A DNA stretch of 64,000 bases from contig BAAHQB010000162.1 of the NCBI GenBank assembly GCA_054601695.1, positions 310,001 to 374,000 on the forward strand. The letters are read 5' to 3'. Shown piece by piece: positions 1 through 14,123 of this stretch. The stretch is from Amorphochlora amoebiformis. Lineage: Eukaryota; Cercozoa; Chlorarachniophyceae. Numbering within the stretch: the first letter of the stretch is position 1; every line of letters starts with the position of its first letter. The notes under the pieces are model-generated. The model did no database searches, had not been told where the DNA came from, and saw nothing but the letters and a program-made list of their open reading frames with translations. The position numbers and the translations under genes are program-made.

Positions 1-57
1 AATATATAATAATACACATTTTATATGTACTATATATATATATATATATATAAATAC

Positions 58-88
<31 letters not shown>

Positions 89-144
89 ACGTGTATATAT
101 TAGACTTTTTGGGCTATGTAGGTGATAATATATGTATATTTAAC

Positions 145-250
145 ATTTATGTATTATAACGCATATAATACAGCATGGTAGAGCAAAATATATCCGATTT
201 ATGTATTATAACGCATATAATACAGCATGGTAGAGCAAAATATATCCGAT
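145..250. repeat. Perfect 52-bp tandem duplication
   Basis: The unit beginning ATTTATGTATTATAACGCAT occurs at 145 and again at 197 without visible mismatch, ending at GATAC near 250. It lies upstream of the first visible exon of the left-edge gene, so it is probably intronic. Confidence 0.9.
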
Positions 251-359
251 ACACATACACACACACAAGTAAGCAAGGCACCGTAGAGCACCTCAAGACA
301 CCGATAATCTAAAACTCTCCTAACAATTTCTAGACCTAATATCTCGTTAAAATTTGTAG

Positions 360-1127
360 ACAGTCGAGTATCGTGAGCGAGAATCGTGCAATAGACATCA
401 TTGGCTCCTGGATAGAGGTAGGATAAAGTCTAGGGATGAGTGTTTAGAAAGGGTTCAGGTCTGGGGTTAGGATTCCTCACGCTGAAGGTTATTTGGGTTT
501 GTTGGGATATATCTGCATGTGTCCATATATATATATATATATATGTATATGTGTGTATATATATATGTGTGTATGTGTGTATGTATATGTATGTATGTGT
601 GTGTACATATATATATATATATATGTGTATATATATGTAAAATATCTAATATGTATCTCAGAAATACACATATACATACATGCACACACATATACACATA
701 TATGTATACATGTGCATAGGTATGTATACATATGTACATATATGATGTATATGTGTAATATATATATGTATACGCATATGTGCATACACATACATACAAA
801 CATATATGTATATGTATATGTAAATATATATATATATATATGTATGTGCATATATAATATATAAATATATGTGTATACATATATATTATATATGTATATA
901 TATTTACATATATATATTATATATATATATACATGTATGTGTTATTCTATATTGATATATATGTATATATATATATACATATGTATGTGTGTGTGTTTGT
1001 ATAATACGTATGTATATAAATATGCATATATGTTTATAAGTATAAATATAAACTTTTATATGTTATGTACATTAATATAATACATATATATATATATGTA
1101 TGTGTGTGTGTTTGTTTGTATAATACG

Positions 1128-1190
<63 letters not shown>

Positions 1191-1227
1191 AAGTATAAAT
1201 ATACACTTTTATATGTTATGTACATTA

Positions 1228-1271
<44 letters not shown>

Positions 1272-2821
1272 AATAATATGTGCACATATATATGTATTTG
1301 TAGATTAATTATATTCTTATTTATAATATATATTTATACATACATATATACATACACATATATATATACATATGTGTGTACATGCATACATATACATAAC
1401 ACGTAACATATATGTATGTATATCACGAACCCACCAGAAAATAGAAGCGATAGCCTCTGCGGCGGATTGCGAAAGGCTGGGTGAGTACCATATAAGCATA
1501 CGCAATTTAGATCAGTATAGCATACACATAGTACAATAAAAAGATACACGAGCAGTTCAATAGTGTAGAGATACACAATGCAGTTGGGAAAACACATATT
1601 ATACACATGTGTTTGTGTTGACATATATGCAGGTTACCTATATTTATGTATATGTATGTACATTAAAGTAAGAATAATATTTATAAATATAATATATATA
1701 TATATGTAATATATAATATATATATTTGTGTACATCTATATATAAAAATATATATACATATTATATTATATTATATTATGCCTATATCTATATATATATA
1801 TATATTATATTATACACATGTGCAGATTCTTACATACATATGTGTACATACATCCATCCCCATCAAAAATCAAAAAGTGTGTGAATGCATACACTCCCTT
1901 CTAAATCTGTACTCAATCCTTCCCTACTCCCGCGCTCTCTCTCTCATTCTCTCACTAACATCCTATATAAATCTCGCTCTAAACCTCTCTCTTTCTAGTT
2001 AAATCTCTCCCTCTCTATAAATCTCTCTCGAAGTTTCTCCTGTATATAATATCTCTTTAATTAGTGTTGCCTTCGAGCCACCTTAAAAAAAAAAAATATG
2101 AGATATAATAGGATTATTTTGTACATCAATATCATTACAATTAGGTTTGCTTTAAAAACGACTTATGTGAATGCATCTCTCTAACAATTTCTTTTTGTGA
2201 AGGAATCTCTCTCGACAAATTTCCCGACAAATCTCTCTCTAAAATATCTCTCTTTCTTTTCTTGAAAAGAAAATGTCCACTTATATAATTGTCTATGAAT
2301 CTCTGTCTAGAATCTCTCTATATCCTCCCGTACAGAAACCTCTCTCACAAATCTCTCTCGATAAATATTTCTCTACAAGTTCTCTCCATAAATCTTTCTC
2401 CGTCTCAATCTCTCTTCATGAATCTCTCTTCACAAATCTCTCTCTCTTTATCCTTTCTCTTTATACTTATATACATATATATATATATATATATATACAT
2501 ATATTCTCACTCCGTGCATCAGAATCTATGGTTTCCGTGGAGGCGGCTATGACGGCTGGAGACTCTCGAGTACTAGGTATATAATATATATAAATATGTA
2601 TGTATATATATATATATATATATGTATATACATATATTATATATATATATATATGTATATACATATATTATATATATATATATATATATTCACACCTACA
2701 CCTATTTTAAAATGAAATTATACGCATATGCTGCATGAGTAGCATGTGTAAAAAGTATAGGAATGTATATATGATATATATATACATATATATATATATG
2801 TACATATACATGTAATATATC

Positions 2822-2856
<35 letters not shown>

Positions 2857-3154
2857 CACATATATTATATATATATACATATAATATACATATAACGCAT
2901 ACATGTATATTACATATATATATACATATATATATTATATATACATACATATAATATAATATATACATACTATATTATATACATATAATGAAATATATGA
3001 TACACAAGGTATATGGGCTAGATAGAAATGTATATAATTGTTGAATACATATATATATATATATATTATATATTTATACATACATACAAAACAGAGAGTT
3101 GTATAAATATGTCTATATAGGAGAATTTCTAGATATGTATTTATACACATATAC

Positions 3155-3185
<31 letters not shown>

Positions 3186-3194
3186 CATATATAG

Positions 3195-3232
<38 letters not shown>

Positions 3233-3358
3233 CGTACATATATATGTATGTATGTATATTTATAGATAATAATTCTAATATGTGCAATACATACATACAT
3301 ATATATATATATTATAGATATGGAGAATTCCGGTTTTTGATGTATAATATATACACAC

Positions 3359-3414
<56 letters not shown>

Positions 3415-3676
3415 GTGTAGATGTCTGTAATATATGTTTATAGGTGAATTCCGGAAGTATCTGGAGCTGAAGAGGGTTCCTGGAGGGCAAGAATGCTTAC
3501 GATTCTGCATCGTATGTTTTATAGATAAATTTGTATATACGTATTGCAATATTGAAATTTGTGTATTTGTATTGCAATGATATATATATATATATATATA
3601 TTCATCTATATTCATCTATATTTATCTATCCATATATACATATATATATATATATACATTATACACACACATATAC

Positions 3677-3710
<34 letters not shown>

Positions 3711-3751
3711 CAATGCTTACGATTCTGCATTGTATGTTTGATAGATAAATG

Positions 3752-3786
<35 letters not shown>

Positions 3787-3833
3787 ATATATATGTGTGT
3801 GTATATATATATATATATATGCTTTACATATAC

Positions 3834-3864
<31 letters not shown>

Positions 3865-4042
3865 ATAATGTTTATATGTATATTGATATTTTAGGGCCGC
3901 AATTCTTAACATTCTGGTTGTGTGTTTCATAGACAAATTATGTATCAATGTGTGCAATTTGATACATGTAAAAAAATATAAATATATTTATAAATCTGTT
4001 AGGTATATTAATATTTTGATTTTTAATTGCATAATTATACAC

Positions 4043-4076
<34 letters not shown>

Positions 4077-4077
4077 G

Positions 4078-4130
<53 letters not shown>

Positions 4131-4192
4131 TTATATATTTGTATATGTATGTATATATATGTACATATATATGTATATATATATATATATAT

Positions 4193-4223
<31 letters not shown>

Positions 4224-4269
4224 GTATTATATGTATATCTGTAATATATAAGTACAAAGTACGCATTTT

Positions 4270-4347
<78 letters not shown>

Positions 4348-4599
4348 TGTGGATAGTATCTATGAGAGCCCAGAATGTTAAAAGAGACGGAGGGAGAAGG
4401 GGGAGAAGAGGAAAATAGATAGACAAAAAGAAAGAGAGAGAGGAAGGAGAAGAGAGAAGAAGAGAGGGCGGAAAAGAGAAAAAGAAACTCAGAAAAACGA
4501 AGAGGGATATGAAAGATAGAGAAGAGGAAAGGAAAGAAAGAGATAGAGAATGAGAGAGAGAGAGAGAGATTACATCTATATATATATATATATACATAA

Positions 4600-4633
<34 letters not shown>

Positions 4634-4685
4634 ATATATATATAGGTTTCTATATATGTATATATATACATAGGTTTCTATATAC

Positions 4686-4728
<43 letters not shown>

Positions 4729-4922
4729 ATATATATACATATAATATATATATATATATATATACATGTAAATGTAAATATACTAATTTTATACATATAT
4801 ATTTGTATATATATATATATATACATGTATATATATATATATATATACATACATATATATATATATATATGTATTCCAGGACTCAACATCCGCCAAAGCC
4901 CAGTCCAACCCTCAGGAGGTAC

Positions 4923-4997
<75 letters not shown>

Positions 4998-5016
4998 TGT
5001 GTGTGTGTGTGTATGC

Positions 5017-5068
<52 letters not shown>

Positions 5069-5088
5069 TATATATATGTAAATATATG

Positions 5089-5119
<31 letters not shown>

Positions 5120-5261
5120 ATTATATAATATGTATGTTATATAAATATATGTATGTATAATATATGTATACATGTATATTATATAATAAATATTTATTTA
5201 TATACATATATATATATATATATATACTGTAGGTAAATATATATTGCATTATGCGTAGTTA

Positions 5262-5295
<34 letters not shown>

Positions 5296-5516
5296 TGATA
5301 TTTATAATATATACATATATGTATGTATAAATATGTACATATTTGTTTATATATACATTTGGTGTGTATACATGAAAATGTTTTACATGTTTATACATAC
5401 ATATTTATATTTTAATATTATATATGTAAATATATATTTGAATATTATTTGTTTAAATATAAGGTATGTATAGAAGTGTATATCTACACGTTGGTATGTA
5501 CATACAATATAAAATA

Positions 5517-5568
<52 letters not shown>

Positions 5569-5898
5569 TATACTACTTATATACTCAACTATGATAATGT
5601 AGTGTATACACTACAATGTATTTGACATAAGTATATGAATACACCCCCACGCCACACAAACAATCTCATATCTCATGTTTTGAACACAAGTCAACCACCG
5701 CTTCTCTACTAGGTTGTCGACACGTACTACAAGGCTGTGGCGGCAGGCCTTTGGATTAGCCGAGGGGCAGCGTCAGTGGCAGTGCGGTTAAGCAGTTTGT
5801 CAGGAGAGCTGGAGAGGGCTCTTAGTGAGGATAATTTTTCGAGGGGCGAAGATGAGGCTGAGAGGGTTGAGAAGGCTCTTGAGGTGACCAATGGCGCG

Positions 5899-5950
<52 letters not shown>

Positions 5951-5957
5951 ATATATG

Positions 5958-6046
<89 letters not shown>

Positions 6047-6053
6047 GTGTGTG

Positions 6054-6103
<50 letters not shown>

Positions 6104-6266
6104 TATATGTATATACACATATACATATATATATATAATATATATATATATAAATATATATATTATATATATATATATATGTATATATATATACACATAT
6201 ATGTATATATATATATATATTTGTATACATGTATATGTGTATATTCTTGTTATCTGTAAATACACT

Positions 6267-6312
<46 letters not shown>

Positions 6313-6714
6313 CATGTATGTATACATATATATTTATATATACGATTTATATATATATATATATATATATGCGTGTGTGTGTGTTGTATGCGTGTGTGTG
6401 TGTATGTGTATGTGTGTTGTATGTGTGTATGTGTGTATGTGTATGTAGGTTGTATGTGTGTGTGTGTGCTCCATATGTGTGTGTGAGGGTATATCTATTT
6501 TAACAATGATACATATATGTACATGGAAGTGGTACATTGTTCATGTATGATCATGATGATGAATCTGCTAAACCTGTCAGCACGGCGAGAGGGGATCGTC
6601 GCTGTTCTCAGGATTGCTATCCCGCTGCTTGCATACTTTGGCTCCACACTACGAGGCATTCGTTCTGTATTCGGTAGAATATGTCCGTGTGTACGTGTAT
6701 ATACATATATAAAT

Positions 6715-6749
<35 letters not shown>

Positions 6750-6898
6750 TTATTTATTTATTTATTTATATATATTTGCAATGCATATGTATGTAATGTA
6801 CGTACATCTATATTCTTCTATATGTATACGCGTATATATTTAAAATAGTGTCAGTGTATTTTTTGTGCATGTATAGGTAAATGTTACTATATGTTGTC

Positions 6899-6954
<56 letters not shown>

Positions 6955-6956
6955 GC

Positions 6957-6996
<40 letters not shown>

Positions 6997-7225
6997 ATGC
7001 ATGTATGTATTTATATCTAACCTATATATATATATATATATATATACATATCATAATACATATATTCAATGTATTATTTTACATATTATTTCGACATGTT
7101 ACTACAGCCAATGTTTGCACGTGCGGTGGTGTCGAGGCCTTACTCGTGCGATCCCGGGATGTTAGTGGATCTCACAGTAAATCCTGGTCAGCGCTCTCGC
7201 AGAATATTTACAGTATATGTAGATA

Positions 7226-7302
<77 letters not shown>

Positions 7303-7599
7303 CATATATACATGCGTGTGTGTATGTGTGTGTATTTAAGTATAAATATACATATGAAAAATTTCCATGCATCTACTTATCTTGTTAATATGTATTATAA
7401 TGTAAAACAAACATATATTGTGTGTGTATATATATATATATGATATATTATATCGCTACGTATATATATATATATATATATATATATGTAAAATATATAT
7501 ATATGCACATGGGGTAAAAATATACATGTATATATACATGTATATATATATATATATGTATATATATTATTATTAATGTACATATGTATATAATATTAC

Positions 7600-7636
<37 letters not shown>

Positions 7637-7976
7637 TATTCATATAATTATATATATATATTATACATTAACAAATTTATATATATACATATATATCATA
7701 TTATATTTATATATATATATATATATATATAAATATAATATATATATATATATGTGTGTGTGCTTGATATCTAATATGCATGTATGCTTACATTCGTTTG
7801 TAACTTTTATATATCAGACACCCTCCGAACAGCCGAGGAAAAACTGGCTTCTAAACCATCGGTATCGATTCCCAACTTCCGAACTCGATTTGATATCATT
7901 AGATATTTATGAATGTATGTGGATATATATGTATACATATATATATTTATATATGGTATATATATATATATATAGG

Positions 7977-8044
<68 letters not shown>

Positions 8045-8082
8045 TGGCATCGATTCCCACCGTCCAACTTCAACACGATATC

Positions 8083-8118
<36 letters not shown>

Positions 8119-8369
8119 ATATACTCGTATATATATATATATATATATATGTGTGTACACCTGTATATAAATTTACATGTGTATATAAATATATACATAT
8201 ATATTATAAACACGTGCAGATACATACACGCACACACGCACACATAATTTTACATATTATATATATGTACATATACGTATAAATATATATATATATATAT
8301 GTACATATATAATACTACATATGTATATATATATACATATGCACATATATTTTTCTACATATGTGCATC

Positions 8370-8403
<34 letters not shown>

Positions 8404-9273
8404 CATATATATATATATATGCATATATTTAATATATACATATACATATATATATATATATACATACTCTATACAAAATACAATTCATCCCACCAACCTC
8501 ACCCCAATACTGAACCACTCCCTCAGGGCAGCATACGAAGACTCCCCTCCAAAGCCAAGCGCGACTCCACCCATCCCCTCGCCCCCGGTCGCACTTCCCG
8601 CCGCCCCTTGATGTACGATATCGACTCCCTGCGCTCTTCGGCGGACAAACCCCCGCGGTCGCCCTTCCTGACGGATCCCTCCAGCCATGGGTTGACGAAG
8701 TCACCTTTTTCGTCGAAGAAGCTGCCGCCGAGGCATGGTTTGACGAGCCAGGTAGAACGTAAGAGGGAGGTGAGGGGGAGGAAGATATGGAGAGAGGGAG
8801 AGAGAGGACACAGAGAGAGAGAGAGAGAGAGAGAGGTAGAGTGAGGAAGAGAGAGAGAGGGAAAGAGAGAAGGGGGGGGGGCATATATTATAATATTATA
8901 GTATATATATAAATATATATATATAGTATGTATTGTGTATATTATATATGTTAAGTATGTGTGGGTTTGTGTGTGTATATGCATATGCACATCATCTTGC
9001 AATACTGATTTTTGTTTTTTACGAATAATCTTTCAGAAAGAATCCGAAGCCAAGAACCGGCCACCTCCTGTACCCCAGAGATCGCGCAGGGGAAATGCAG
9101 TGTTGCCTTCTTCTGAGTCTAATAAAGTCAGGGAAGGGAAATTTGCTAAGGGTGTGAAAGCAAGGAAAAAATGGACCCGAGGTGGCATTTTTGAGGAAAA
9201 TGGGGAGGAGAAGGAAGTTGGATCATCATATGTATGCATTTGTGTACATGTAACATGTATTTATTTATCTATG

Positions 9274-9308
<35 letters not shown>

Positions 9309-9477
9309 TAAAAGATATTATCTAAATATAATACATATATATACATACATATATATATATATATAATTCTATATGTATATATATGTATATGTGTGTATAT
9401 CATTATATACGTATATATTATAATATGCTTTCATATATTCATATATGTACATGTATGATATATAAATATATATGTAC

Positions 9478-9508
<31 letters not shown>

Positions 9509-9575
9509 CACACACACATATATATATATACATATATATTCATCAGTATATGTGTGTGTGTATATATATATTCAT

Positions 9576-9616
<41 letters not shown>

Positions 9617-9879
9617 CACCCTAATGAATAGTATGATAAGCAGACAAAATTAGTGTTTATACGAATTACAATCATCTAGATAAGTATATGCATTTCTAAA
9701 ACAGTTAGAAATATGTATGTGCATATGCATACTTGTAAATATTTACATATATATATATGTATATATACGTATATATCATGTAAATATATACTACATGTTT
9801 TTTATTTTTTTGTGTTCATGTGCTCATATTTTCACTCTACACGTGCAAAGTATATGTCAACAATGTACGAATACACATG

Positions 9880-9920
<41 letters not shown>

Positions 9921-10182
9921 GCACATATAACTGTGTATGATTTTCTACTGCGTATTTAGTTCAGTCCTAAGGCTACTGCGGTTCCCTCGATAGCCGCAGC
10001 TGCACATGGAAGACCTGACCTGGATGACATGGTTTTGCATATTATACGTATAAATATAATAGAATACTTGTACATATGATATAATGAATATATAAATACA
10101 TATGATATAATAAATATATATAAATATATGCATGTATATATACATATATGTATATATGCATAGATATTATGTAAATATTTAG

Positions 10183-10222
<40 letters not shown>

Positions 10223-10267
10223 ACATGTGTGCATAGATATTATGTAAACATACAGATACATACACAC

Positions 10268-10308
<41 letters not shown>

Positions 10309-10499
10309 CATATGTGTGTACATTTATACATGAATTTATATTTGTCTTCTGTATGTATGTATATCATGTATATATTTATATAAATTATCATATATATATA
10401 TATATATATATACATATATATGTGTATATGTATGTATGTATATAGCATTTATATATATGTAAAATATGTATGATAAAATAAAATGTGTATGTACGCATA

Positions 10500-10549
<50 letters not shown>

Positions 10550-10569
10550 ATATATATATAAATATATAG

Positions 10570-10600
<31 letters not shown>

Positions 10601-10607
10601 AATATAC

Positions 10608-10638
<31 letters not shown>

Positions 10639-10645
10639 CATATAC

Positions 10646-10676
<31 letters not shown>

Positions 10677-10717
10677 ATAGTAATATACATTGAACATCTT
10701 AATATTTAGATATATAC

Positions 10718-10783
<66 letters not shown>

Positions 10784-11002
10784 ATGCGTATATATATATA
10801 TATTCTACGCTTATCAATATATCTTTTATGCATATATTATATGTAATATATGCATACATTTTTAAACATGTAATATATATTTACATCTCAGAGTGTGCCG
10901 GATTTGGGTGAGTTCGCGGAGGAAGGTGAGGTAGATGAGCTCCTAAACAATCTAGATCTAGGTGTAGATGATCTCGAGGAAGAACCGGACGACCCTTTCT
11001 AG
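360..11002 (+). CDS. Uncharacterised protein with basic, acidic-tailed C-terminus (5' partial)
   Basis: I do not recognise the family. Exons, consistent in phase: 360-417, 1438-1480, 2523-2576, 3444-3475, 4880-4918, 5713-5883, 6581-6673, 7108-7186, 7818-7861, 8527-8751, 9037-9216, 9960-10031, 10892-11002 (TAG). The 5' end lies left of the window, because exon 360 opens in phase 2. The N-terminal part is helical ([30 protein letters not shown]). The middle is predicted ordered ([18 protein letters not shown]). Exons from 8527 to 9216 encode a basic, Ser/Pro/Arg-rich, probably disordered stretch. The protein ends in an acidic tail ([17 protein letters not shown]). Introns of up to about 2 kb carry (TA)n arrays. 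The gene is convergent with the DUF493 gene. Exons 8 and 9 use donors chosen to keep phase (GTCAGC, GTATCG); the rest have clear GT-AG sites. Function is unknown; the exon chain is fairly secure from 8527 to the stop. Confidence 0.7.
965..1240. repeat. Imperfect tandem copies of a ~165-bp AT-rich unit
   Basis: A block with GTGTGTTTGTATAATACGTA followed by AGTATAAATATA and TTTTATATGTTATGTACATT is seen near 985-1080 and again near 1100-1235, separated by microsatellite of different length. It sits in an intron of the left-edge gene. Confidence 0.75.
1915..2465. repeat. Pyrimidine-rich degenerate repeat (AAATCTCTCTC-like)
   Basis: Many short words such as AAATCTCTCTC, AATCTCTC and AAACCTCTCT are spaced 10-20 bases apart across most of an intron. 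It looks like a decayed simple-sequence array; it precedes the exon at 2523 and adds a long polypyrimidine tract. Confidence 0.6.
3488..3960. repeat. Three diverged copies of a ~45-bp segment
   Basis: The segment AATGCTTACGATTCTGCATC followed by GTATGTTTTATAGATAAAT occurs at about 3491, again at about 3712 (AATGCTTACGATTCTGCATT), and in weaker form at about 3902 (AATTCTTAACATTCTGG). Each copy is followed by microsatellite. All lie in the intron just after the exon ending 3475. Confidence 0.75.
4378..4570. repeat. Purine-rich (GA) tract
   Basis: About 190 bases almost entirely of A and G on the + strand (AGAGAGAGAGAGAG near the end). It is intronic in the left-edge gene and has no sign of coding. 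Confidence 0.8.
5899..6210. repeat. Long (TA)n microsatellite block
   Basis: More than 300 bases of nearly pure TA with rare G/C interruptions, directly after the exon ending 5883. It represents the dominant repeat of the window, found in nearly every long intron. Confidence 0.95.
8041..8086 (+). pseudogene. Diverged partial copy of an exon edge
   Basis: The segment around GGCATCGATTCCCACCGTCC resembles 7859-7900 (GGTATCGATTCCCAACTTCC), the 3' edge and donor of the exon 7818-7861. It is bounded by (TA)n on both sides and has no donor site. I read it as a local duplication product. Confidence 0.5.
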
Positions 11003-11483
11003 CTTCACATTTTCTGATCGATTTATGTTAATTACTGAAATTTTATAATTTGAAATATATCTAGTATATAGATATAGTATATTTAAGTCTACTAGATTTA
11101 TCACATGCGAACGATTAGGCTATCGTGCGATAAATCCAAGCTTGAGTCAGTCTAGTCTAGCTAGTCAGTGAAGCTTCAGAGCACGCTTTTAGATTCTAGG
11201 TGACTCTAGTCATAGTTAGAGATCCGGCGTCCTTGCCTACAATTATCTAGATTATATCCTGTGCGTATAATTGGGGTATCTGAGGTAAAATATATTTGCA
11301 ATTTGGCTAGTTTGGGGTGCTGTTTTTTACTGAGACTCGATTGAGGCCTTCGAGTTCGTACCACACCATTTGATAAGGACAAATGTACAGGATGCTAGCT
11401 GTCAATTTACACACGCGCGGTTGAGATCGATCTTAGTCACCTGGTCTTAATCCAGTTGTTTTGAGTTTTAAATTAAAGAGGAT
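11003..11483. other. CTAG-rich, microsatellite-free convergent intergenic region
   Basis: Lies between the stop codons of the left-edge gene (+) and the DUF493 gene (-). I count about 11 CTAG tetranucleotides, including TCTAGTCTAGCTAG across 11151-11164. There are no TA arrays. It should hold the 3' ends of both transcripts. Confidence 0.75.
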
Positions 11484-12025
11484 CTAGATGACGAAACGGA
11501 AAGTGTCCACACTCTTAAGGCGTGAGTAACAATCGTAGAGCATCTGCGAACTGCTCACCGGTACCATAACAGAGACAGAGATCCACTTGCCCTGAAAATT
11601 TGTTAACCCAAGATTGTCCTCAAGCTTGTGCATCCACACACTTCGATGATATTTATTTTTTAAGGTTGGATGGGATGCGGAAAATTCAAATGTGATTTTA
11701 AAACGGAGGAAAGTGTGAAGTGTCATGAACATAACTTTTCATATATGTTTGTAAATAAGCATTATATAAACACACACACACACACATACACATATATATA
11801 TATATATATAATATCTATGCTACATAAAAATAGCAAATATAGATTTATATATGTATGTATATATGTATGCATGTATGCACACACTTCAATGATATTTATT
11901 TTTTAAGGTTGGATGGTATGCGGAAAAATTCAAATGTGATTTTAAAACGGAGGAAAGTGTGAAGTGTCATGAACATAACTTTTCATATATGTTTGTAAAT
12001 AAGCATTATATAAACACACACACAC

Positions 12026-12074
<49 letters not shown>

Positions 12075-12110
12075 CTATGCTATATAAAAATAGCAAATAT
12101 AGATTTATAA

Positions 12111-12158
<48 letters not shown>

Positions 12159-13126
12159 ATATGTCTTCATTTATCTGTAGATATTGCTTCGACATGTATT
12201 ATACAAGTTTCATTTACATATATATCCAAAATATACAATATATTATGTGTATATAAATATATATATACACATACATACATATATATATATATATATATGA
12301 TGAAATTATTTACATATGTATAGCATATACATGATACATATATATACATATGTGTGTGTGTGTGTATACATATATATATATATACGTATTTATATAATAT
12401 ATATATATATATATATGTATGTATATATATATATATACATATATATACATCTTAAGAGTCGGTTTCACAAGCGCACTATGCTACGAGGTTAAAGTAATTG
12501 GTAACCTTCTCTCGCGAGGACGTCTTAAGGTCACTGGGGTCGGTACCCGTGGTGTCCGCAACTATCGACCTTACCTGGTTCTCTGACAAATGCGAGTTTT
12601 ACTTCATAAGATACAACATACAGTAGGCAATGTGGTTGTACCAATGCCATGTTCCTGCGCTCCAACTATCTTGATCTCGTGCTCGCAGGGGTACCTGTAA
12701 AAGTTCGGATACTCTGTTGGATTTGCTCTCGACGTGAAGTTCGTATTAAGAATTACGAGAGAAGGTCGAACACACGCTGGCCTTTCTTTTGTAGCTGAGG
12801 CAAAACGTTGGTCGTTAAAAAATTTACTATCTACTTTTTAAAACTCGACCTTGTGTATGCGCTCCTGGATAACGGTGTCAAACGAAGATGCTTGGGACTG
12901 AAAGGAAGATTCAATCAACTTAAAAACGCGTGCATTTAGTCCCTGGGGGGGTGTTTACGAACCTTCTGAAGAGCTCTCATGTGCTCGTCGAACGTTGAAG
13001 CTTTGTTCTCCTGCGATGATCCAGACACCACCTCAAGACTCGGAGATGATCTGGCGTATACATATACCACAATATAATAAATGTAATTAAACACATGTAA
13101 TATAGTCTAATTAGTGTATGTCGTGT

Positions 13127-13166
<40 letters not shown>

Positions 13167-13258
13167 TACGTAGCTACATATATATATATATATATATTTA
13201 TAATATATATATAAATACTATGTAAATATAATATAGTAATGTATATATGCGCATATTA

Positions 13259-13310
<52 letters not shown>

Positions 13311-13591
13311 GTATTTATAAATATAAATGTATATATTTATATAATACAATGTATATACACATGTAAATACACACATATATATATATATATATTGATGTAT
13401 ATATTTATATATATATATATATATATTATATAAATATACATATACATATATAGAGGTGTATGTATACATAAGTATATACCATTTACATATATCTATGCAT
13501 GTATAAAATGTTTGTTATGTAAATTGGTTGGGTGTGAACACTTGCTAAGATCTGATTGCTTGCTTCTGTGTCCAATGTAGCCTTCTTTTTG

Positions 13592-13665
<74 letters not shown>

Positions 13666-14123
13666 AATCTCGTCCATAATTACCGAAGCTTCTTCCTCAG
13701 GTAACCACCCGCATCCTCAGCCGATTTACTGCATAATTACAGATGCACCACCTGTTAGAACTAGATACCGCAATCGGAAAAAGTTTACATTTTTCCCTCC
13801 CTGTAGGTTCCACGGCGTACCGCTGTCAGCCTGGGTATAGCAAAAATAATCAATTCCCCGCCAGCGTGGTATCCTCCACCTTTTTGGATGGGGTTTTCAG
13901 TCTTGTTTTAAAAAAGACTTTCGTTCGAGATCGGTGCGATCGCTGCAGTCGTCGTGAGGCAAGCCATAGCTCTCAATCTCCGCCTTCAGCTCCCCTGTGG
14001 TCATCACTCGTACCGATTGCTCCTTCTCATGGTCCTCATTGCTGCCAAAGCCCTGTGAAGTTGGGTTGCATATCACAGCATCATAACAGAGAAAAAAGTA
14101 AGAGATGAATTCTTTTGACTCAT
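11484..14123 (-). CDS. DUF493 (YbeD-like) protein with N-terminal SAP-like motif
   Basis: Exons in transcript order: 14123-14088 (tentative start), 14052-13919, 13050-12963, 12897-12850, 12794-12757, 12694-12642, 12582-12506, 11591-11484 (stop). They total 582 nt, or 193 residues, with consistent phases. The C-terminal about 80 residues match DUF493: [11 protein letters not shown], then [20 protein letters not shown], then [19 protein letters not shown] and a C-terminal VDTFRFVI. The bacterial family (YbeD) has an ACT-like alpha/beta fold and is thought regulatory; its role here is unknown. The exon at 13919-14052 has [19 protein letters not shown], the LK..I...GL...DC..R motif of SAP-like helix-extension-helix modules. 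Several introns are compact (55-65 nt), unlike the TA-filled introns of neighbours. The start is the least secure part; an upstream exon with a targeting peptide is possible. Confidence 0.75.
11636..12115. repeat. Tandem duplication, ~243-bp unit
   Basis: The block starting ACTTCGATGATATTTATTTT (11640) recurs as ACTTCAATGATATTTATTTT (11883), continuing through AAGTGTGAAGTGTCATGAAC and TAGCAAATATAGATTTATA. The offset is 243 bases. It lies in the last intron of the DUF493 gene, just upstream of the terminal exon. Confidence 0.9.

Noticed and set aside
440-880. Many long frames rich in Tyr-Ile (YIYIYI), on both strands, throughout the window
   Set aside because: They are translations of TA and TATG microsatellites, open in several frames at once, and interrupt real exon-intron structure.
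8429-8884. Protein-like frames on the - strand opposite 8527-8751
   Set aside because: They are shadows of the + strand exon, which has a clear acceptor and a phase-0 link to the next three exons.
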